NCBI RefSeq assembly: GCF_001718415.1
Contig: NZ_CP013378.1
Coordinates: 62,001-126,000 of the forward strand
DNA length: 64,000 nt
Direction of reading: 5' to 3'
Origin: Burkholderia pseudomultivorans
GTDB taxonomy: Bacteria > Pseudomonadota > Gammaproteobacteria > Burkholderiales > Burkholderiaceae
Shown here: piece after piece, positions 57,946 through 64,000 of the stretch
Numbering within the stretch: position 1 is the stretch's first letter
Layout: each line of letters begins with the position of its first letter
Position numbers and translations under genes: made by a program
The notes under the pieces: generated by a model
Told to the model about the DNA's origin: nothing
Database searches by the model: none
Seen by the model: the letters and a program-made list of their open reading frames with translations, nothing else

Positions 57946-58821
57946 ATGGCTGGAATGAAGGAAATTCGCGGCAAGATCAAGAGCGTGCAGAACACGCGCA
58001 AGATCACGAAGGCGATGGAGATGGTGGCCGCATCGAAGATGCGCCGCGCGCAGGAACGCATGCGCGCCGCTCGTCCGTACGCGGACAAGGTCCGTGCCAT
58101 CGCCGCGCACATGAGCCGTGCGAACCCGGAGTACCGCCACCCGTTCATGGTGGCGAACGAAGGCGCGAAGACGGCCGGCATCATCCTCGTCACGACGGAC
58201 AAGGGTCTGTGCGGTGGTCTGAACACCAACGTGCTGCGTGCGACGGTGCAGAAGTTCAAGGAGCTGGAAGAGAAGGGCCAGAAGGTCGAAGCCACCGCGA
58301 TCGGCGGCAAGGGCCTCGGGTTCCTGAACCGCTTCGGCGCGAAGGTGATGTCGCAGGTCGTGCACCTCGGCGACACCCCGCATCTCGACAAGCTGATCGG
58401 CGCCGTGAAGACGCAGCTCGATCTGTACTCGGAAGGCAAGCTGTCGGCGGTCTATCTCGCGTACACGCGCTTCATCAACACGATGAAGCAGGAAGCGGTG
58501 ATCGAGCAGCTGCTGCCGCTGTCGTCGGAGCACTTCGAGGCCGACGACGGTACGCCGGCCACGTCGTGGGACTACATCTACGAGCCGGACGCGCAGGCAG
58601 TCGTCGACGAGCTGCTCGTGCGTTACGTCGAGGCGCTGGTGTACCAGGCCGTCGCGGAGAACATGGCGTCCGAGCAATCGGCGCGCATGGTCGCGATGAA
58701 GGCCGCGTCCGACAACGCGAAGACGGTGATCAGCGAACTGCAGCTCGTGTACAACAAGAGCCGTCAGGCCGCGATCACGAAGGAACTGTCGGAGATCGTC
58801 GGCGGCGCAGCCGCTGTTTAA
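57946..58821 (+). CDS. atpG: F1 ATP synthase subunit gamma
   Basis: The product has 291 residues. It is the central rotor shaft. The N-terminal [20 protein letters not shown] with [16 protein letters not shown] and the C-terminal long helix ending [14 protein letters not shown] form the coiled coil. [14 protein letters not shown] is the conserved Rossmann-like core element. ATG 57946 follows AAGGAG; the open frame back to 57889 is not conserved. Confidence 0.97.
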   Translation: MAGMKEIRGKIKSVQNTRKITKAMEMVAASKMRRAQERMRAARPYADKVRAIAAHMSRANPEYRHPFMVANEGAKTAGIILVTTDKGLCGGLNTNVLRATVQKFKELEEKGQKVEATAIGGKGLGFLNRFGAKVMSQVVHLGDTPHLDKLIGAVKTQLDLYSEGKLSAVYLAYTRFINTMKQEAVIEQLLPLSSEHFEADDGTPATSWDYIYEPDAQAVVDELLVRYVEALVYQAVAENMASEQSARMVAMKAASDNAKTVISELQLVYNKSRQAAITKELSEIVGGAAAV

Positions 58822-60282
<1,461 letters not shown>

Positions 60283-60439
60283 GGGTTCGAGTGAGTAGCA
60301 CGCCGGCGCGTGCCGGTCGGACGCATAAGTCACCCGTGACTTATTCCCCGGCCGCTCGCGCCGCAGCAACACGCTCAACCCGCCGTGCATGGGATCGGAG
60401 TCCGCGCCAAAGCGCATGCTCCGATCGACAGGAGTCGAT

Positions 60440-60865
60440 ATGGCAACCATCAAAGTAGACGTCGTCAGCGCGGAAGAGCAGATCTTCTCGGGCGAGGCGA
60501 AATTCGTCGCGCTGCCGGGCGAAACGGGTGAGCTGGGTATTCTGCCGGGTCACACGCCGCTGATCACGCGGATTCGTCCGGGTGCGGTGCGCATCGAAGT
60601 CGAGGGCGGCAACGACGAATTCGTGTTCGTCGCGGGCGGCATTCTCGAAGTGCAGCCGGGCGCCGTGACGGTGCTCGCCGACACCGCGATCCGCGGCAAG
60701 GACCTCGACTCGGCGAAGGCCGAGGAAGCGCGCAAGCGCGCCGAGGAGACGCTGCAGAACGCGAAGTCGGACATCGACCTCGCGAAGGCGCAATCCGAGC
60801 TCGCGACCGCGATGGCGCAGCTCGAGGCGATCCAGCGTCTGGCGAAGATTCGCAGCCGGCACTGA
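60440..60865 (+). CDS. atpC: F1 ATP synthase subunit epsilon
   Basis: The product has 141 residues. It has an N-terminal beta-sandwich ([20 protein letters not shown], then [20 protein letters not shown]) and a C-terminal pair of helices that can inhibit ATP hydrolysis. ATG 60440 gives the family start; an upstream in-frame ATG at 60389 is not conserved. It is the last gene of the operon and is followed after 25 bp by the terminator. Confidence 0.96.
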   Translation: MATIKVDVVSAEEQIFSGEAKFVALPGETGELGILPGHTPLITRIRPGAVRIEVEGGNDEFVFVAGGILEVQPGAVTVLADTAIRGKDLDSAKAEEARKRAEETLQNAKSDIDLAKAQSELATAMAQLEAIQRLAKIRSRH

Positions 60866-60890
60866 GCCGCGTCGCGCATCCCGCGAAAGA

Positions 60891-60917
60891 AAGCAGCCTT
60901 CGGGCTGCTTTTTTTTC
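60891..60917 (+). terminator. Rho-independent terminator of the atp operon
   Basis: AAGCAGCC (60891-60898), a TTCG tetraloop and GGCTGCTT (60903-60910) are followed by six more T residues. The UUCG loop makes it especially stable. Confidence 0.92.
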
Positions 60918-61091
60918 GTCTGCGTTTTGCCGCCGTGCGACGCGTCGTTTCGTCCGGTCGTGCTATTTCATCCGCGCGCGGAGATTTGCTGTCAAAGTAT
61001 CGTCAGCGGAGCGCGGCATCATCCGCGATGAGGTCGTGCCGGGCGACGGCGCAGGCGCGGCCTGATCAGACAAAAACGGACGGAGACACTC

Positions 61092-62819
61092 ATGGCAGCA
61101 GACCTTGGCGTGGGGGCGCTGATCGCGCCCGAGAACGGACTGTCGTACGTGCGCGGCGCGACCGGCGTGCCGCTGTCGGAGGCGACGATCGGCCGGTTCC
61201 TGCGCGATACGGCCGGGCGCTTTCCCGAGCGGCCGGCCGTCGTGTTTCGCGAGCAGCAGGTGCGCTGGACCTGGCGCGAGTTCGCGCACGAGGTCGACGT
61301 GCTCGCAGCGGGCCTCGCCGCGCTCGGCATCGCGAAGGGCGACCGGGTCGGCATCTGGTCGCCGAACCGCAGCGAATGGCTGCTCACGCAGTTCGCGACC
61401 GCACGGATCGGCGCGATCCTCGTCAACATCAATCCCGCCTACCGGCTCGCGGAACTCGAATACGCGCTGAACAAGGTCGGCTGCAAGGCGATGATCGCCG
61501 CCGAGCGCTTCAAGACGTCCGCGTATGTCGAAATGCTGCAGACCATTGCGCCGGAACTCGCGACCGCGACGCCGGGCGACCTGCACGCGGCGCGCGTGCC
61601 GAGCCTGCGCACGATCGTGTCGATGGGCGACGTCGCGCCGGCCGGCATGTTCCGCTTCGCGGACGTGATGGCGCGCGGCCGCGACACGGTCGATGCCGCC
61701 GCGCTCGATGCGCTCGGCGCGACGCTCGCGGCGACCGATCCGATCAACATCCAGTTCACGAGCGGCACGACCGGCAGCCCGAAGGGCGCGACGCTCACGC
61801 ATCGCAACGTCGTCAACAACGCGCGCTCGATCGCGATGGCGATGCGTTTCAGCGAGCAGGACGCGCTGTGCATTCCGGTGCCGCTCTATCACTGCTTCGG
61901 CATGGTGCTGGCGGTGCTCGCGTGCGTGTCGACCGGCGCGGCGATGGTGTTCCCGGGCGAGGCGTTCGACCCGGTCGCGACGCTCGCGGCGGTGGCCGAA
62001 GAACGCTGCACCGCGCTGCACGGCGTGCCGACGATGTTCATCGCGGAACTCGATCATCCGCAGTTCGCGAAGTTCGACCTGTCGACGCTGCGCACCGGGA
62101 TCATGGCCGGCTCGCCGTGCCCGATCGAGACGATGAAGCGCGTCGTGTCGCAGATGCACCTGTCGGAGATCACGATCGCGTACGGGATGACCGAGACGAG
62201 CCCGGTGTCGTTCCAGAGCTCGACGGACGATCCGCTGGAGAAGCGCACGACGACGGTCGGGCGCATCCAGCCGCATCTCGAAGTGAAGATCGTCGACCCG
62301 AGCGGCGAGATCGTGCCGGTCGGCGCGACCGGCGAGCTGTGCACGAAGGGCTATTCGGTGATGCTCGGCTACTGGGACGACGAGGCGAAGACGCGCGAAG
62401 TGTTGATCGACGGCTGGATGCATACGGGCGATCTCGCGACGCTCGACGCGGACGGCTACTGCAATATCGTCGGCCGGCTGAAGGACATGGTGATTCGCGG
62501 CGGCGAGAACGTCTATCCGCGCGAGATCGAGGAATTCCTGTTTCGGCATCCGAAGATCCAGAGCGCGCAGGTGTTCGGCGTGCCCGATCCGAAATACGGC
62601 GAGGAGCTGTGCGCGTGGATCGTGCTGCGCGCGGACGAGCAGATGACCGAGGACGACGTGCGTGCGTTCTGCCAGGGGCAGATTGCCCACTACAAGATTC
62701 CGCGCTATATCCGCTTCGTCGACGAACTGCCGATGACGGTGACGGGCAAGGTGCAGAAATTCGTGATGCGCGAGCGGATGATCGAGGAGCTCAAGCTCGA
62801 CGTGCAGAAGACGGCCTGA
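61092..62819 (+). CDS. AMP-binding acyl-CoA synthetase
   Basis: The product has 575 residues. It belongs to the adenylate-forming superfamily and probably activates a medium- or long-chain fatty or aryl acid to its CoA thioester. The P-loop-like motif [20 protein letters not shown], core [10 protein letters not shown] and hinge region [20 protein letters not shown] are complete. The C-terminal catalytic Lys motif is [12 protein letters not shown]. Its exact substrate cannot be read from the sequence. ATG 61092 is preceded by GGAGACACTC. It is separated from atpC by a strong terminator and is presumably transcribed on its own. Confidence 0.93.
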   Translation: MAADLGVGALIAPENGLSYVRGATGVPLSEATIGRFLRDTAGRFPERPAVVFREQQVRWTWREFAHEVDVLAAGLAALGIAKGDRVGIWSPNRSEWLLTQFATARIGAILVNINPAYRLAELEYALNKVGCKAMIAAERFKTSAYVEMLQTIAPELATATPGDLHAARVPSLRTIVSMGDVAPAGMFRFADVMARGRDTVDAAALDALGATLAATDPINIQFTSGTTGSPKGATLTHRNVVNNARSIAMAMRFSEQDALCIPVPLYHCFGMVLAVLACVSTGAAMVFPGEAFDPVATLAAVAEERCTALHGVPTMFIAELDHPQFAKFDLSTLRTGIMAGSPCPIETMKRVVSQMHLSEITIAYGMTETSPVSFQSSTDDPLEKRTTTVGRIQPHLEVKIVDPSGEIVPVGATGELCTKGYSVMLGYWDDEAKTREVLIDGWMHTGDLATLDADGYCNIVGRLKDMVIRGGENVYPREIEEFLFRHPKIQSAQVFGVPDPKYGEELCAWIVLRADEQMTEDDVRAFCQGQIAHYKIPRYIRFVDELPMTVTGKVQKFVMRERMIEELKLDVQKTA

Positions 62820-62880
62820 TGGTTCGGCCTACGAAGGACGCGGCGGCCCGACGAAGGGCCGTTGCGTTTTCTATGGACGA

Positions 62881-62910
62881 AAAAAAGCGGGCTTATTAGC
62901 CCGCTAAAAA
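62881..62910. terminator. bidirectional Rho-independent terminator after the acyl-CoA synthetase gene
   Basis: AGCGGGC (62886-62892), loop TTATTA and GCCCGCT (62899-62905) are flanked by AAAAA on both sides. The downstream side lacks a plus-strand T-run, so it resembles a terminator better from the minus strand, but the strong stem may still end the synthetase transcript. Confidence 0.5.
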
Positions 62911-62953
62911 CCACACGCTACGGGGTTAGCGCGAGGAGACCAAAGTTGAAACC

Positions 62954-63160
62954 GTGTCCGGCGTGGGGCCGGAAACGACTCCAACAGGGATGCCCCTCGG
63001 AAGGGCTTCGGTACGTGACCGACTGGCTCGCAGCGCTTCGCGTCCGCTCACACTTGGCACACGAGACCGCATCCGTGTTGAAACCGTTGAGGCCATTGTG
63101 GGCGAATTAATGACCTGTCGCGGTAACAAAGTGTTTCAGGTTGTAACGCCCGCCAGATAA
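62954..63160 (+). CDS. orphan small ORF, doubtful
   Basis: A 68-codon frame with GTG at 62954 and GAGGAGACC about 12 nt upstream. It encodes a basic protein ending GELMTCRGNKVFQVVTPAR. Codon third-position GC is lower than in the neighbours. No family is recognised and there is a competing frame on the minus strand (62926-63129). It may be a fragment of an older gene. The surrounding region 62911-63503 is otherwise without genes and is AT-rich between 63170 and 63280. Confidence 0.2.
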   Translation: MSGVGPETTPTGMPLGRASVRDRLARSASRPLTLGTRDRIRVETVEAIVGELMTCRGNKVFQVVTPAR

Positions 63161-63503
63161 GGCTTTCCGGGATTTTTTGCAGTTTTCGGGATCCTGAAAA
63201 AGGTCATTTTTACCCATATATTCAGCAGAGTTTTCATCGCATGCTTACGATGCGTTTTTCATGCGTATCCGGCTCGATCAAGCGTTCATTTCGAGGCGAG
63301 AAAATGCGTCGGGAGTGCGCATCGGCATGCGTCGATTCAATCGTCGGAAAGATTTTGAAACGTGCGCGACATGCGCGGTAGTCGGCCAAACGGCCAAACG
63401 AAGCCGATTTTTTCGTTCCGGCGCGATATCGACGGGCGTGCGGCGGCGACCGGAACGGGGTCGCGCCCGTTATCGGCCGTCGCCGCGCGTGCGGCGTGCG
63501 CCG

Positions 63504-63998
63504 CTACTTCAGCCACTTGTCCGAGATCGCCTGATACTCGCCGGTCGACAGCGCAAGGTGCAGCCACTGGTCGACGTACTGCTGGAACACGACGTCGCCG
63601 CGCGGCACCATGTACGCCTTCTCGCCGAACTGGAACGGCTTGTCCGGATGCAGCGAGCACAGCCCCGGATTCAACTTTTGCTGCAGCAGCGTCTCGGACG
63701 CGTCCGTCACCATCACGTCGGCCTTGCCCGCGAGGATCTGCTTGAAGATCGTCACGTTGTCGGGATAGACGCTCAGGTTCGCGTGCGTGAAATGCTGCTT
63801 TGCAAAACGTTGGTTGGTGCCGCCCGGGTTCACGATCACGCGCGTGTCGGGCCGGTCGATCTGCGCGACGGTCTGGTACTTGTCGGCGTCCGCGCAGCGC
63901 ACGATCGCCGTCTTGCCGTCGACCACGTAAGGCTGCGTGAAGAACGCGCGCTTCTGCCGCTCGAGCGTGGTCGATACGCCGCCGACCGCGATGTCGCA
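63504..63998 (-). CDS. cyclohexadienyl dehydratase-like periplasmic protein (5' part cut by window edge)
   Basis: The 164 C-terminal residues are visible; the start lies beyond 64000. The sequence resembles PheC-type cyclohexadienyl dehydratases. These are built on the amino-acid-binding-protein fold and convert prephenate to phenylpyruvate or arogenate to phenylalanine in the periplasm. Matching segments are VNPGGTNQRFAKQHF, YPDNVTIFKQILAGKADVMV, TDASETLLQQKLNPGLCSLH and AYMVPRGD followed by YVDQWLHLAL. A plain solute-binding protein of an amino acid ABC importer is the alternative. No terminator is evident just downstream. Confidence 0.75.
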   Translation of the reverse strand, partial: CDIAVGGVSTTLERQKRAFFTQPYVVDGKTAIVRCADADKYQTVAQIDRPDTRVIVNPGGTNQRFAKQHFTHANLSVYPDNVTIFKQILAGKADVMVTDASETLLQQKLNPGLCSLHPDKPFQFGEKAYMVPRGDVVFQQYVDQWLHLALSTGEYQAISDKWLK

Positions 63999-64000
63999 CT

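Overview
This window is high-GC DNA from a Burkholderia chromosome, most likely the cepacia complex and most likely chromosome 1. The assignment is inferred from gene content and order. A type II secretion (gsp) cluster with an inverted gspC lies near mnmC and hupB, and mnmG-rsmG-parA-parB plus the full atp operon lie about 30 kb away. Two perfect parS palindromes and several DnaA boxes mark it as the origin-proximal region.

Layout. 1-2.6 kb: a truncated MarR regulator, a small membrane protein and an outer-membrane efflux lipoprotein. 2.6-14.4 kb: gspN to gspD on the minus strand, with gspC alone on the plus strand. 14.7-19.4 kb: a lytic transglycosylase, a COG0523 metal-chaperone GTPase, HU and mnmC. 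19.4-20.1 kb: an AT-rich intergenic region with three DnaA boxes, the best oriC candidate. 20.1-34.7 kb: antiporter, YbdK-type ligase, a Cys-rich MarR, an amidotransferase, an old yellow enzyme, a SET protein, a two-component system, a DUF3717-like protein, phhB/phhA with a divergent Lrp regulator, a CYTH protein, LysR and a GMC oxidoreductase. 35.1-45.9 kb: two complete branched-chain-amino-acid-type (HAAT) ABC importers in tandem. They are separated by a 1.07-kb gap holding a possible small RNA and a possible regulated promoter. The second importer has a LivM-LivG fusion. 47.1-52.7 kb: mnmG, rsmG, parA, parB and an ion-transporter-type permease. 53.2-60.9 kb: atpIBEFHAGDC. 61.1-64 kb: an acyl-CoA synthetase, and on the minus strand a truncated cyclohexadienyl-dehydratase-like periplasmic protein.

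The most unusual element lies between the second importer and mnmG. A 28-bp palindrome there contains a perfect parS and also has the form of the importer operon's Rho-independent terminator. Immediately after its T-run sits a 651-nt group II intron (45997-46647) with no open reading frame for a reverse transcriptase. Its domain V, with a CGC triad, its domain VI, with a bulged adenosine 7 nt from the 3' end, and a 6-nt EBS1-IBS1 match can all be read from the sequence. This fits a class IIC intron that used the centromere-site hairpin as its insertion target and would depend on a maturase encoded elsewhere.
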